Below are positions 8,844 to 18,164 of a stretch of DNA of 64,000 nt, piece after piece. The stretch is taken from assembly GCF_000719705.1 (NCBI RefSeq), contig NZ_JOHO01000006.1, forward strand, positions 1-64,000. Direction: 5' to 3'. Position numbers and translations under genes: made by a program. This DNA comes from Streptomyces sp. NRRL S-350 (GTDB lineage: Bacteria > Actinomycetota > Actinomycetes > Streptomycetales > Streptomycetaceae). The notes under the pieces are model-generated. The model did no database searches. It was not told the DNA's origin and saw only the letters and a program-made list of their open reading frames with translations. Position 1 is the stretch's first letter. Every line of letters begins with the position of its first letter.

Positions 8844-11206
8844 CCACGCGGACCATCCAGGGCCAGAAGAACCTGCAGAACATCAACCAGGCGTCCAAGG
8901 ACGGCATCGGCGGCTCGCCGCTGCGTCCGGACGGACACCTGAAGGTCAAGGGCGAGTTCGCCTACTCCTCGGACCTGTGGCACGAGGACATGCTGTGGGG
9001 CATGGCGCTGCGCTCGCCGCACCCCCGCGCCGACATCCTCTCGGTGGACATCTCCGAGGCGCTCAAGGTGCCCGGCGTCTACGCGGTGCTGACGCACGAG
9101 GACATCCCCGGCTCGAAGTACTACGGCCTGGAGATCCAGGACCAGCCGGCCCTGGCCATCGACAAGATCCGGTACCACGGCGAGGCGATCGCGCTGGTCG
9201 CCGCCGACCACCCGGAGACGGCCCGCCGCGCGGTGAAGAAGATCAAGGTCGAGTACGAGGTGCTCACCCCGATCGTCACCGAGGAGCAGTGCCTGGACCC
9301 GGAGACCCACGGGTACGTCCACGAGCCGCACGAGTACAAGTCGCACGCGTACGGCAACATCTGCCACGAGCAGAAGCTGGTCTCCGGCCTCGGCGTGACC
9401 GACGAGGTGCGGGCGCTGGCGGACGTCATCGTCAGCGGCGACTACGAGGTCGGCATGCAGGACCAGGCCTTCCTCGGCCCCGAGTCCGGCCTCGCCGTGC
9501 CCGCCGAGGACGGCGGCATCGACCTCTACATCGCCACCCAGTGGCTGCACGTGGACCGCGAGCAGATGGCGCCGGTGCTCGACCTGCCCGAGGAGAAGGT
9601 CCGGCTCACGCTGGCCGGCGTCGGCGGCGCCTTCGGCGGCCGCGAGGACATCTCGATGCAGATCCACGCCTGCCTGCTGGCCCAGCACACCGGCAAGCCG
9701 GTCAAGATCGTCTACGCCCGGGACGAGTCCTTCTACGGCCACGTGCACCGCCACCCGGCGAAGATGCACTACGAGCACGGCGCCACCCGCGACGGCAAGC
9801 TGGTCTTCGCCGACTGCCGGATCGTCCTGGACGGCGGCGCGTACGCCTCCGCCTCGCCGGCCGTCGTCGGCAACGCCGCCTCGCTCGGACACGGCCCGTA
9901 CGTGATCCCGAACGTCCGGATGCACGCCATCGCGCTCTACAGCAACAACCCGTCCTGCGGGGCGATGCGCGGCTTCGGAGCGGTGCAGGCCGCGTTCGGC
10001 TACGAGTCGCAGATGGACAAGCTGGCCGCCGAACTGGGCATGGACCCGGTGGAGTTGCGGCAGCTCAACGCGATGTCGGAGGGCGACCGCATGCCCACCG
10101 GCCAGCAGATCGACTCGCCCGCGCCGGTGGCCGAACTCCTGCGCCGGGCCAAGGACATGCCGCTGCCGCCGCCGCTGGACACCGAGCACCTGGACGTGCG
10201 CCAGCTGCCGGGGGCACTGTCCAACACCTCGCACGGCGAGGGGATCGTGCGCGGCGTCGGCTACTCGGTCGGCATCAAGAACGTCGGCTTCTCCGAGGGC
10301 TTCGACGACTACTCCACCGCCCGGGTGCGGCTGGAGGTGATCGGCGGCGAGCCGGTCGCCATGGTGCACACCGCGATGGCCGAGGTCGGCCAGGGCGGCG
10401 TCACCGTGCACGCCCAGATCGCCCGCACCGAGCTGGGCGTCGAACAGGTCACCATCCACCCGGCCAACACCGAAGTGGGATCGGCCGGTTCGACCTCGGC
10501 CTCGCGCCAGACGTACATGACCGGCGGCGCCGTCAAGCTGGCCGCCGAGGCCGTCCGGCGCGAGCTGATCGAGAAGGGCCGCCGGCGCTACGGCTGGACC
10601 CACAAGGACATCACGCTGGCCGGCGGCAAGGTCGTCTCGGAGAGCGCCGGCGTCCTGGTCCCGATGGTGGACCTGCTCGGCGACGAGGCCATCGACCTCA
10701 CCCGCGAGCACCACCACCGGCCCACCCAGCCCTTCGACAAGGAGACCGGCCAGGGCTTCGGCCACGTCCAGTACACCTTCTGCGCCAACCGCGCGGTGGT
10801 GGACGTCGACGTCGAGCTGGGCCTGGTCAAGGTGGTCGAGCTCACCGCCGTCCAGGACGTCGGCAAGGCGCTCAACCCGCTCTCCGTCGTCGGCCAGATC
10901 CAGGGCGGCTGCACCCAGGCGCTCGGCCTGGCGGTGATGGAGGAGATCATCGTCCGGGACGGCAAGGTCCGCAACGCCTCCTTCACCGACTACCTGATCC
11001 CCACCATCCTGGACACCCCCCCGATCCCGGTGGAGATCCTCGAACTGCCCGACCCCAACGCGCCGTACGGGCTGCGCGGGGTCGGCGAGGCGCCGACCGT
11101 GTCGGCGACGCCGTCCATCGTGGCCGCCATCCGCAACGCCACGGGTCTCGCGCTCAACCGGATCCCCGTCCGGCCGGAGCACCTGACCACCGAACAGCCC
11201 GGCTGA
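8840..11206 (+). CDS. Xanthine dehydrogenase molybdopterin subunit
   Basis: 788 aa catalytic subunit, oxidising hypoxanthine/xanthine to urate with a Mo-molybdopterin cofactor. Recognisable motifs are GGAFGGRED near residue 264, GAMRGFG near 375 and the catalytic-Glu segment GVGEAP near 750. ATG overlaps the iron-sulfur subunit stop. The genuine protein starts MTTRTIQGQ; the longer open frame before it is a shadow. With XdhC and purine permeases beside it, the purine substrate is well supported, although the sequence family also includes other hydroxylases. Confidence 0.93.
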   Translation: MTTRTIQGQKNLQNINQASKDGIGGSPLRPDGHLKVKGEFAYSSDLWHEDMLWGMALRSPHPRADILSVDISEALKVPGVYAVLTHEDIPGSKYYGLEIQDQPALAIDKIRYHGEAIALVAADHPETARRAVKKIKVEYEVLTPIVTEEQCLDPETHGYVHEPHEYKSHAYGNICHEQKLVSGLGVTDEVRALADVIVSGDYEVGMQDQAFLGPESGLAVPAEDGGIDLYIATQWLHVDREQMAPVLDLPEEKVRLTLAGVGGAFGGREDISMQIHACLLAQHTGKPVKIVYARDESFYGHVHRHPAKMHYEHGATRDGKLVFADCRIVLDGGAYASASPAVVGNAASLGHGPYVIPNVRMHAIALYSNNPSCGAMRGFGAVQAAFGYESQMDKLAAELGMDPVELRQLNAMSEGDRMPTGQQIDSPAPVAELLRRAKDMPLPPPLDTEHLDVRQLPGALSNTSHGEGIVRGVGYSVGIKNVGFSEGFDDYSTARVRLEVIGGEPVAMVHTAMAEVGQGGVTVHAQIARTELGVEQVTIHPANTEVGSAGSTSASRQTYMTGGAVKLAAEAVRRELIEKGRRRYGWTHKDITLAGGKVVSESAGVLVPMVDLLGDEAIDLTREHHHRPTQPFDKETGQGFGHVQYTFCANRAVVDVDVELGLVKVVELTAVQDVGKALNPLSVVGQIQGGCTQALGLAVMEEIIVRDGKVRNASFTDYLIPTILDTPPIPVEILELPDPNAPYGLRGVGEAPTVSATPSIVAAIRNATGLALNRIPVRPEHLTTEQPG

Positions 11207-11456
11207 CGACCGGAGTTCACGCCTCCTCGGGGCGGCGACCGTCTTCCCCGCCGCCCCGGGGGCACCACCCCCACACCCGCTGCCCTACCCGCGCCGAGGT
11301 TCCGCAGCGGTGCGCCCCACCCTCAATGCACCGCTGGCACTCCCCCTTCACGAGTGCCCCCCCACAGTGAGTCGATACGTCCCCCTGCGCCGCCTCGTTG
11401 ACCGGCAGTCAGGTCGGCTCGCCCACCCCAACCCCCTTTGACACTTGGGAGTGGAC

Positions 11457-12938
11457 ATGCCCAGGATCCCCACGGAACCCGGCACCACCGAAGACAGACC
11501 CACCGAGGACGTCACCCACCCGGCGTCCCCGGCCCCACGCCCGACGAGCGCACTCGACGCCTACTTCAAGATCTCGGCCCGGGGCTCGACACTCGCCAAC
11601 GAACTGCGCGGTGGTCTCACCACCTTCATGGCGATGGCGTACATCATCCTGCTCAACCCGCTCATCCTGAGCGGCGCGGACGTCACCGGCGTCAAGCTGG
11701 ACCACGCCGCCCTGACCACCGCGACCGCCCTGGCGGCCGCCGTCACCACCATCCTGATGGGCGTGGTCGGCAACGTGCCGCTCGCCCTCGCCGCCGGGCT
11801 CTCGGTCTCCGGCGCGGTCTCCGCGCTCGTCGTCCCGCACACCACCTGGCCCCAGGCCATGGGCCTGTGCGTGATCTACGGCCTGCTGATCGTGCTGCTG
11901 GTGGTCTCCGGACTGCGCGAGAAGATCATGAACGGCATCCCGCTGCCGCTCAAGTACGCCATCACCATCGGCATCGGCCTGTTCGTCACGGTGATCGGCC
12001 TCTACAAGGCCGGCTTCATGCACACCGGCGGCCCCACCCCGCTGTCGCTCGGCCCGACCGGTGAACTCGCCGGCTGGCCGGTGCTGGTCTTCTGCGTCAC
12101 GCTGCTGACGATCTTCGTGCTGATGGCGCGCGGCGTCCGCGGCGCGATCCTGATCGGCATCGCGGGCGGCACCGTCCTCGCGATGGTCGTCAACCAGGTC
12201 GCGCACGTCCCCGCCGCCGCCTGGAAGAACTCCGTGCCGGTGTGGCCCGGCAGCCCGGTCTCCGCGCCGGACTTCAGCCTGTTCGGCCACGTCGACCTGT
12301 TCGGCGCCTTCGGCGGCCGGGGCATGGGCGCGATCAGCGCCTCGGTCGCGGTGTTCACCCTGGTCCTGGCCGGCTTCTTCGACGCGATGGCCACCATCAT
12401 CGGCGTCGGCACCGAGGCCGGACTGGCCGACAAGCAGGGCCGGATGCCCGGACTGTCCAAGGCCCTCTTCATCGACGGCGCCGGCGGCGCGGTCGGCGGC
12501 CTCGCGGGCGCCTCCGGCCAGACCGTCTTCGTCGAGTCCGCCACCGGCGTCGGCGACGGCGCCCGGACGGGGCTCGCCTCCGCCGTCACCGGCGGACTGT
12601 TCGCGCTGATGCTGTTCTTCTCGCCGATCGCCGGCATCGTGCCCGTCGAAGTGGCCTCCGCCGCCCTGGTCGTGATCGGCTCGATGATGATGAGCCAGGC
12701 CCGCCACATCGACTGGTCTGACCGCGAGGTGGCCATCCCGGCCTTCCTCACCTGCGTCCTGATGCCGTTCACGTACAGCATCACCGCGGGCGTCGCGGCC
12801 GGCGTCATCTCGTACACCGTCATCAAGGCCGGCACGGGGCGCTGGCGCGAACCCGGGGTGCTGATGTGGGTCCTCACCGCGGTGTTCGTGCTCTACTTCG
12901 CGCTCACGCCGATCAAGTCCTGGCTGGGCGTGCACTAG
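11457..12938 (+). CDS. AzgA-type purine permease (NCS2 family)
   Basis: 493 aa, about 12-14 membrane helices. It belongs to the AzgA/GhxP/PbuG branch (adenine, guanine, hypoxanthine uptake) and not the uracil/xanthine branch, judging from TTFMAMAYIILLNPLIL near the first helix and GTEAGLADKQGRMPG in the middle. ATG at 11457 was chosen over an upstream TTG because GGGAG sits 5 bases before it. It follows the xdh genes by 250 bp and so may have its own promoter. Confidence 0.88.
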   Translation: MPRIPTEPGTTEDRPTEDVTHPASPAPRPTSALDAYFKISARGSTLANELRGGLTTFMAMAYIILLNPLILSGADVTGVKLDHAALTTATALAAAVTTILMGVVGNVPLALAAGLSVSGAVSALVVPHTTWPQAMGLCVIYGLLIVLLVVSGLREKIMNGIPLPLKYAITIGIGLFVTVIGLYKAGFMHTGGPTPLSLGPTGELAGWPVLVFCVTLLTIFVLMARGVRGAILIGIAGGTVLAMVVNQVAHVPAAAWKNSVPVWPGSPVSAPDFSLFGHVDLFGAFGGRGMGAISASVAVFTLVLAGFFDAMATIIGVGTEAGLADKQGRMPGLSKALFIDGAGGAVGGLAGASGQTVFVESATGVGDGARTGLASAVTGGLFALMLFFSPIAGIVPVEVASAALVVIGSMMMSQARHIDWSDREVAIPAFLTCVLMPFTYSITAGVAAGVISYTVIKAGTGRWREPGVLMWVLTAVFVLYFALTPIKSWLGVH

Positions 12939-12993
12939 CCGGGCCGCCGGGCGGCAGCGCCCCGCACCACCGCGCTCCGCCCGGACGCGCCAC

Positions 12994-13028
12994 CGCCGCC
13001 GTACGGGATCGTTTCCCGTACGGCGGCG
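12994..13028. terminator. Strong hairpin between permease and xdhC
   Basis: Perfect 15-bp inverted repeat (12994-13008 and 13014-13028) with a 5-base loop. It sits 56 bp after the permease stop and 37 bp before the xdhC ATG, so it may end the permease message or attenuate xdhC. Confidence 0.7.
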
Positions 13029-13065
13029 CCCCCGCTACTGTCGAACCGTGTAAGGAGCCTCCGCC

Positions 13066-14274
13066 ATGCAGGACATCGCCGAGCAGCTGCAGGCCTGGCA
13101 CGCGGCCGGGCGCGCCTTCGCCGTGGCCACCGTGGTCGGCGTCTCCGGCAGCGCTCCGCGCGACCCCGGGGCGGCACTGGCCGTGGACGCGGACGGCGAG
13201 GCGATCGGCAGCGTCTCCGGCGGATGCGTCGAGGGCGCGGTGTACGAGCTGTGCCAGGCCGCGATCCAGAGCGGCGAGCCGGTGCTGGAACGCTTCGGCT
13301 TCAGCGACGAGGACGCCTTCGCGGTCGGGCTGACCTGCGGCGGGATCCTCGACGTGTTCGTCCAGCCGGTCGTGCCGGGAACCGACCCCGGCCTGGACGC
13401 CGGAATCGCGCGGATCGCCGACGGGACGCCGGTGGCACTGGCCCGGGTGATCTCCGGACCGGCCGCACTGCTCGGCGCCACCCTCGCCGTCACCGCCGAC
13501 GGCGTCACCGGGGCGCTCTCCGTCGGCCCGACCACGGTCGGCACGCTGGAGCGGGCGATCGTCGCCGAGACCCGGGCCATGCTGGAGGCCGGACGCACCG
13601 GCCGGCTCGTCCTCGGCCTGGACGGGCGCCCCTGCGACGAGCACGAGCGGGGCACCGTCACCTGCTTCGTCGAGTCCTACGTGCCCGCGCCGCGGATGCT
13701 GGTGTTCGGGGCGATCGACTTCGCGGCCGCCGTGGTGCGGATCGGCAAGTTCCTCGGCTACCACGTCACCGTCTGCGACGCCCGGCCCGTCTTCGCCACC
13801 ACCCGCCGGTTCCCCGAGGCCGACGAGGTCGTGGTCGACTGGCCGCACCGCTACCTGGACTCCCAGCTCGGCCGGATCGACGGACGCACCGTGCTCTGCG
13901 TGCTCACCCACGACGCCAAGTTCGACGTCCCGCTGCTGGAGCGCGCCCTGCGGCTGCCCGTCGGCTACGTCGGCGCGATGGGCTCGCGCCGCACCCACCG
14001 GGACCGCGAGGCGAAACTGCGCGAGACCGGACTCACCGAGGCCGAGCTGGCCCGGCTGCGCTCCCCCATCGGCCTCGACCTCGGCGCGCGCACCCCCGAG
14101 GAGACGGCGGTCTCCGTCGCCGCCGAGATCATCGCCCACCGGCGCGCCGGCAGCTGCCTGCCGCTGAGCGCCGGAGACGGACCGATCCACCACGACGCGT
14201 CGACGCCGGCCGCGGAGCGTGACCCGGCGGCGCCCGCACAGCAGGCCCGGCCGCGGCGGACCCACGCCGCCTGA
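13066..14274 (+). CDS. xdhC: XdhC/CoxI family molybdoenzyme maturation factor
   Basis: 402 aa. It should bind and deliver sulfurated molybdenum cofactor to the xanthine dehydrogenase. The N-terminal XdhC/CoxI domain has GSAPRDPGA and SGGCVEGAV; the C-terminal Rossmann-like domain starts at PRMLVFGAIDFAAAVVRIG. The last about 40 residues are a low-complexity tail. An AGGAG site lies upstream of the ATG. Position right after the xdh genes supports the role. Confidence 0.9.
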   Translation: MQDIAEQLQAWHAAGRAFAVATVVGVSGSAPRDPGAALAVDADGEAIGSVSGGCVEGAVYELCQAAIQSGEPVLERFGFSDEDAFAVGLTCGGILDVFVQPVVPGTDPGLDAGIARIADGTPVALARVISGPAALLGATLAVTADGVTGALSVGPTTVGTLERAIVAETRAMLEAGRTGRLVLGLDGRPCDEHERGTVTCFVESYVPAPRMLVFGAIDFAAAVVRIGKFLGYHVTVCDARPVFATTRRFPEADEVVVDWPHRYLDSQLGRIDGRTVLCVLTHDAKFDVPLLERALRLPVGYVGAMGSRRTHRDREAKLRETGLTEAELARLRSPIGLDLGARTPEETAVSVAAEIIAHRRAGSCLPLSAGDGPIHHDASTPAAERDPAAPAQQARPRRTHAA

Positions 14275-14353
14275 GCGTCACGTTGCGTCGCCACCGGAGC
14301 GGCGGGACGCTGGAGTTGCGGACTCACCCGAGCCCGGGGAAGGAGCGGGCACC

Positions 14354-14647
14354 ATGCGCGCCCTGCTGGAAATCGAACTCGACACCGAGGCCGGCAACAA
14401 GGCCATCGCCGAAGGCAAGATGGCGGAGGGCATCCAGCAAGCCCTGGCCCAGCTCAAGCCGGAAGCCTCGTACTACTTCTCCCGCAACGGACGCCGCGCC
14501 ATGATCGCCGTCATCGACGTCGCCGACGAAGCCTCGATCCCGTCCATCGCCGAACCGTTCTGGCTCCAGCTGAACGCCAGCGTCGACATCCACCCGTGCA
14601 TGAACGCCGACGAGCTGAAGGAAGGCCTGCGGCGGCTGGAGTCCTGA
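14354..14647 (+). CDS. Small conserved-looking protein, function unknown
   Basis: 97 aa, no signal peptide or membrane helix. The alternating pattern (ALLEIELDT, MAEGIQQALAQL, EASYYFSRNGRRAMIAVIDV) suggests a compact ferredoxin-like or dimeric alpha/beta-barrel fold. AAGGAG lies 9 bases before the ATG and codon use is strongly third-position GC, so the gene looks real. It is last in the plus-strand series after xdhC. I do not recognise a family. Confidence 0.65.
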   Translation: MRALLEIELDTEAGNKAIAEGKMAEGIQQALAQLKPEASYYFSRNGRRAMIAVIDVADEASIPSIAEPFWLQLNASVDIHPCMNADELKEGLRRLES

Positions 14648-14656
14648 GCCTCCCGG

Positions 14657-15277
14657 TCAGTCGCCCAGCGCCAGCTTCACGCCGAAGCCCAGCACCACCA
14701 CACCGGTCACCCGGTCCATCAGCCTGCGCGCGGCCGGCCGGCGAAGCCAGCCGCGCAGCACCTGGGCGAAGCCCACCAGGACCGTCGACCAGAGCAGCCC
14801 CTCCACGACGTGGACGCAGGTCAGCGCCACGCCCGCGGCGAAGTGCGGGGCGCCGGCGGGGATGAACTGCGGAAGCACGGCCACGTAGAAGACCCCGACC
14901 TTGGGGTTCAGCAGGTTGGTCAGCGTGCCCCGCCGCCAGCCGTCGCCGAAGCCGCCCTCCTCGGGCTCCTCCTCCGCCGCCGCCCGGGCGCCCCGGTCGC
15001 GGAGCATCCCGAGGCCCATCCACACCAGGTACGCGGCGCCGGCCCAGCGCAGCACCTCGTATCCCACCTGTGAGGCGGTCAGCAGCGCCGTCACGCCCGC
15101 CGAGGTCAGCGTCCCCCAGATCAGCGTCCCGGTCTGGATGCCGAGCACGACACCCCAGGCCTGCCGCCGCCGCCCGAGCGCGGACGTCCGCAGGACGAGC
15201 GCGGTGTCGAGGCCAGGCGTCAGCGTGAGCAGCCCCACGACGAGGGCGAACGACCACAGGGCGGTTGTCATCTCCAT
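14657..15277 (-). CDS. LysE/RhtB family exporter
   Basis: 206 aa, five to six hydrophobic helices, usual length for the family. The N-terminal helix is followed by TPGLDTALVLRT, the LysE/RhtB signature region, and NLLNPKVGVFYVAVLPQF follows in the middle. It probably exports an amino acid or related small molecule; the substrate cannot be told. Its 5' end abuts the VapC remnant, and the longer open frame upstream belongs to that remnant region. Confidence 0.85.
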   Translation of the reverse strand: MEMTTALWSFALVVGLLTLTPGLDTALVLRTSALGRRRQAWGVVLGIQTGTLIWGTLTSAGVTALLTASQVGYEVLRWAGAAYLVWMGLGMLRDRGARAAAEEEPEEGGFGDGWRRGTLTNLLNPKVGVFYVAVLPQFIPAGAPHFAAGVALTCVHVVEGLLWSTVLVGFAQVLRGWLRRPAARRLMDRVTGVVVLGFGVKLALGD

Positions 15278-15443
15278 GGGCCTGGATGCTCTCACAGCCC
15301 GGCAGGACGGTGGCGCCGTGCCGCTCAGCGGTGGCCGCGATGACGAGGTCCGGTACTGCCAGCGCCCGCGCGTCGCCCTCGGCGGTGAGGAGGGCCCGCA
15401 CCTCGATGGCGCGGTCCACACCTCGCCGGGTGGGGACCGCCGG
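15275..15443 (-). pseudogene. VapC/PIN-domain toxin remnant
   Basis: The frame reads RAIEVRALLTAEG, then VPDLVIAATAERHGATVLP, the C-terminal part of a PIN-domain ribonuclease toxin (family pattern: PDLLIAATAE followed by TVLHYD). The N-terminal half with the first catalytic Asp is missing, the expected HYDxDF is replaced by PGCESI, and there is no antitoxin beside it. It overlaps the start of the lysE gene by a few bases. Clearly broken; family assignment rests on one motif region. Confidence 0.6.
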
Positions 15444-15481
15444 TCGGAGTTGCTCGGACCCCTCCGGTGGGATTCCTCCGG

Positions 15482-17233
15482 TCAGGTGACGTCGAGGCGG
15501 GCGGCGAGGCGCAGCAGACCGGGGCTGAGGCGGGCGAGGAGGCGGGCGGCCTTGGCCTCGGGGGTGACCGGGACGACGGGCTTGCCGGTGCGGACGGCGG
15601 CGAGGATGGCGGTGGCGACCTTCTCCGGGGGGAAGCCGCGGCGGGCGTAGAGCTTGGCGGCGCGGGCCTGCTTGGCCGCCTGCTCGGCGGCGGTGGTGGC
15701 GGAGAAGGTGGAGGCGCGGGTGATGTTGGTGTTGACGATGCCGGGGCAGATGGTGGAGACGCCGATGCCGTGGCCGACGAACTCGGCGCGCAGGCAGTCG
15801 GAGAGCATGAACACCGCGGCCTTGCTGGTGGCGTACGCGGTGAGTGCCTTGGAGGGCAGGTAGGCGGCCGCCGAGGAGACGTTGACGATGTGGCCGCCCT
15901 GGCCGCGGTCGGCCATCAGGGTGCCGAAGGCCCGGCAGCCGTGGATCACGCCCCAGAGGTTGACGTCCAGGACGCGCTGCCACTCCTTCTCGGTGGTCTG
16001 CAGGAACGTTCCGGAGTGGCCGATGCCCGCGTTGTTGACGACCACGTCGGGCACCCCGTGCTCGGCGGCGACGGTCTGTGCGAACGCGTCCACCGCGGCG
16101 CCGTCGGAGACGTCGACCCGGTAGGCGTGCGCCGTCGGGCCGATCAGCGAGGCCAGTTCGGCGGTGCGCCGGGCCGACGCGAGGTCGAGGTCGCAGACCA
16201 CCACACGGGCGCCCTCCTCGGCGAAGGCGAGCGCGGTGGCCCGGCCGATGCCGCTGCCGGCGCCGGTCACCACGACCAGCCGGCCGTCGTCCAGGGCGGC
16301 CGCCTCGCCCGTGGCCCGGCCGGCTTGCCCGGCCCGTTCGGCCTCGACGCGGGCGGTGAACCCGCGGACCAGGCCGGCCACGGTGACTCCCTTCTCCAGC
16401 AGCGCCGACCAGTGGCCGGCGTGCAGCGTCCGGCGGGTCAGCCTGGGCACCCAGCGCTCCAGGCCCTCGGAGAGGTAGGTGCCCACGTAGCGGTCCCGGG
16501 TGAGGGTGACCAGCTGGACCGGGACCTCGGTCGGCCGCTCACGCGGACTGCCCATGGTGGGGCGGAAGTTGGCCCGGTACAGCTCGATGCCGCGGACCGC
16601 GTCGCGGCGCAGGCTGCGCTGCGGGTGGTCGGCGCGCGGGGTGACGTGCTCCAGGTCGCGCAGCACCCGCGGCCAGGCCCGGGCGAGACCGAGCCGCCAG
16701 ACGCCGGGCGCGAGGTACGGCAGGTGGAAGGCGGTGATGTACCAGGAGTGCAGCCCCTGGTGGAGCAGCTGCTTCAGGTGCCGGGGGGTGGGGCGGCGCA
16801 GCCGGTGGCGCAGCCAGTACCCCATGTGGTCCAGGCTGGGCCCGGACATCGTGGTGTACGAGGCGATCCGGCGCTCGGCGCCGGGAGCGGTGACGGCCTC
16901 CCAGGACTGGATCGAGCCCCAGTCGTGCGCGACCAGGTGGACCGGCCGCTCCGGGCTGACCGCGTCGGCGACGGCGAACAGGTCCTCCGCCAGCCGCTCC
17001 AGCCGGTAGCCGTCGCGGTCCGCGGGGACACCGGACTCGCCGGCGCCGCGCACGTCGTAGCGCACCACGTGGTGGTCGCGGGCGAGGTCGGCGGCGATGT
17101 CGTCCCAGACGGTGTGGGTGTCCGGGTAGCCGTGGACGAGCAGCACGGTGGGGGCGTCCGGGTCGCCCTGCTCGAAGACGGCCAGCGGGAGGCCGCCGGA
17201 GTGGACCGTGCGGCGGCGGACGGGGGTCGTCAT
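15482..17233 (-). CDS. EphD-like fusion: alpha/beta hydrolase + SDR
   Basis: 583 aa. Residues 1 to about 310 are an epoxide-hydrolase-like alpha/beta hydrolase (oxyanion HGYPDT, nucleophile region VAHDWGS). Residues 325 to 583 are a short-chain dehydrogenase (TGAGSGIG cofactor loop, NNAG, catalytic YATSK). The same two-domain order is found in mycobacterial EphD. It is predicted to hydrolyse an epoxide or ester and then oxidise or reduce the product. ATG overlaps the M24 stop (ATGA). It is the last gene of the four-gene oxidative module; the physiological substrate is unknown. Confidence 0.82.
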   Translation of the reverse strand: MTTPVRRRTVHSGGLPLAVFEQGDPDAPTVLLVHGYPDTHTVWDDIAADLARDHHVVRYDVRGAGESGVPADRDGYRLERLAEDLFAVADAVSPERPVHLVAHDWGSIQSWEAVTAPGAERRIASYTTMSGPSLDHMGYWLRHRLRRPTPRHLKQLLHQGLHSWYITAFHLPYLAPGVWRLGLARAWPRVLRDLEHVTPRADHPQRSLRRDAVRGIELYRANFRPTMGSPRERPTEVPVQLVTLTRDRYVGTYLSEGLERWVPRLTRRTLHAGHWSALLEKGVTVAGLVRGFTARVEAERAGQAGRATGEAAALDDGRLVVVTGAGSGIGRATALAFAEEGARVVVCDLDLASARRTAELASLIGPTAHAYRVDVSDGAAVDAFAQTVAAEHGVPDVVVNNAGIGHSGTFLQTTEKEWQRVLDVNLWGVIHGCRAFGTLMADRGQGGHIVNVSSAAAYLPSKALTAYATSKAAVFMLSDCLRAEFVGHGIGVSTICPGIVNTNITRASTFSATTAAEQAAKQARAAKLYARRGFPPEKVATAILAAVRTGKPVVPVTPEAKAARLLARLSPGLLRLAARLDVT

Positions 17234-18153
17234 CGGGTGGCCTCCAGGGCGGTCGGGTCGGCGGGGTCGGGCCGGTCGGCGGTGGCGGGCGCGGCCGGAT
17301 CTGCGGTGGCAGCCCCGCCGTTCCAGCGGCGGACGTGCGGCAGGTCGTCGTCCAGCCAGTGGGCGTCGTCCTCGGTGACCACGAGCAGTTCCTCGAACTT
17401 GATACCCACGCCGCGGAAACCGATGTGCGGCTCCACCGCCCACAGGCCCGGGGTCGGCGCGTGCCGGGACGACCGCCCGTCCGCCCAGAGCGGTGAACGG
17501 CCTTGCAGACGCTCGGAGACGAGCTCCCGGCCGAGGGTCTGCAGGGTGCGCACGCCGAACCCCAGGACGTTGACCCCGGCCGGTCCGCGGGTGACGGTGC
17601 GGGTGACCTGGTGGCCGATCACCCGGCCCGGGTAGACCCGGTGGCGGTTGTCGTAGCCGTGCGCGGCGAGCTGCGCGTCCACGGCCGCGTACACCTCGGC
17701 GAGCGGCTTGCGGGCACGGACCTCGGCGAGGATCAGCTCGCGGTAGACCCGGAGGTCGTCGGCGAGGCGGTCCCAGAGCCTGTTCTCGCCGACCTTGCCG
17801 CCGTAGCCGATGTCGGCGGTGTAGCCGTCCACGACGGGCGCACAGTCCAGCACGTACGGCATGCCCTCCTCCAGGCGGCGGTTGCCGGCGAAGAACTGCA
17901 GCGGGGTGTGGAAGTGCCGGAAGGCCGTACGGTCGCCGAACCAGGCGAAGGGGACGTGGAAGAAGTCCTGCACCCCGGCGGAGACCAGGCGGCGGCGCAG
18001 CTCGGCGGTGGTCTGCCGCTCGGTGACGCCGGGTTCGATCCAGGCGGCGACCTCCTCGGCGCAGTGGTAGGCGAGTTGCTGGGTCTCGCGGAAACGGGCG
18101 AGGTCGCGCTCGGTGTAGCGGAAGGCGGGGGTCGCTTTCGCCGACGGGGGCAT
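17230..18153 (-). CDS. M24 metallopeptidase-fold protein
   Basis: 307 aa, pita-bread (Xaa-Pro aminopeptidase/creatinase) fold without the N-terminal creatinase domain. All five metal ligands appear present: D103 and D114 (LDCAPVVDGYTADIGYG), H181 (VIGHQ), E241 (VEPHIG) and E254 (KFEE). The usual substrate-binding HFHTP element is also present near residue 80. AAGGAG lies 7 bases before the ATG. Its role in an oxidative operon is unclear; it may be a peptidase or a catabolic hydrolase of the creatinase type. The C-terminal about 25 residues are an Asp/Pro/Ala tail. Confidence 0.82.
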   Translation of the reverse strand: MPPSAKATPAFRYTERDLARFRETQQLAYHCAEEVAAWIEPGVTERQTTAELRRRLVSAGVQDFFHVPFAWFGDRTAFRHFHTPLQFFAGNRRLEEGMPYVLDCAPVVDGYTADIGYGGKVGENRLWDRLADDLRVYRELILAEVRARKPLAEVYAAVDAQLAAHGYDNRHRVYPGRVIGHQVTRTVTRGPAGVNVLGFGVRTLQTLGRELVSERLQGRSPLWADGRSSRHAPTPGLWAVEPHIGFRGVGIKFEELLVVTEDDAHWLDDDLPHVRRWNGGAATADPAAPATADRPDPADPTALEATR

Positions 18154-18164
18154 CGGGGCTCCTT

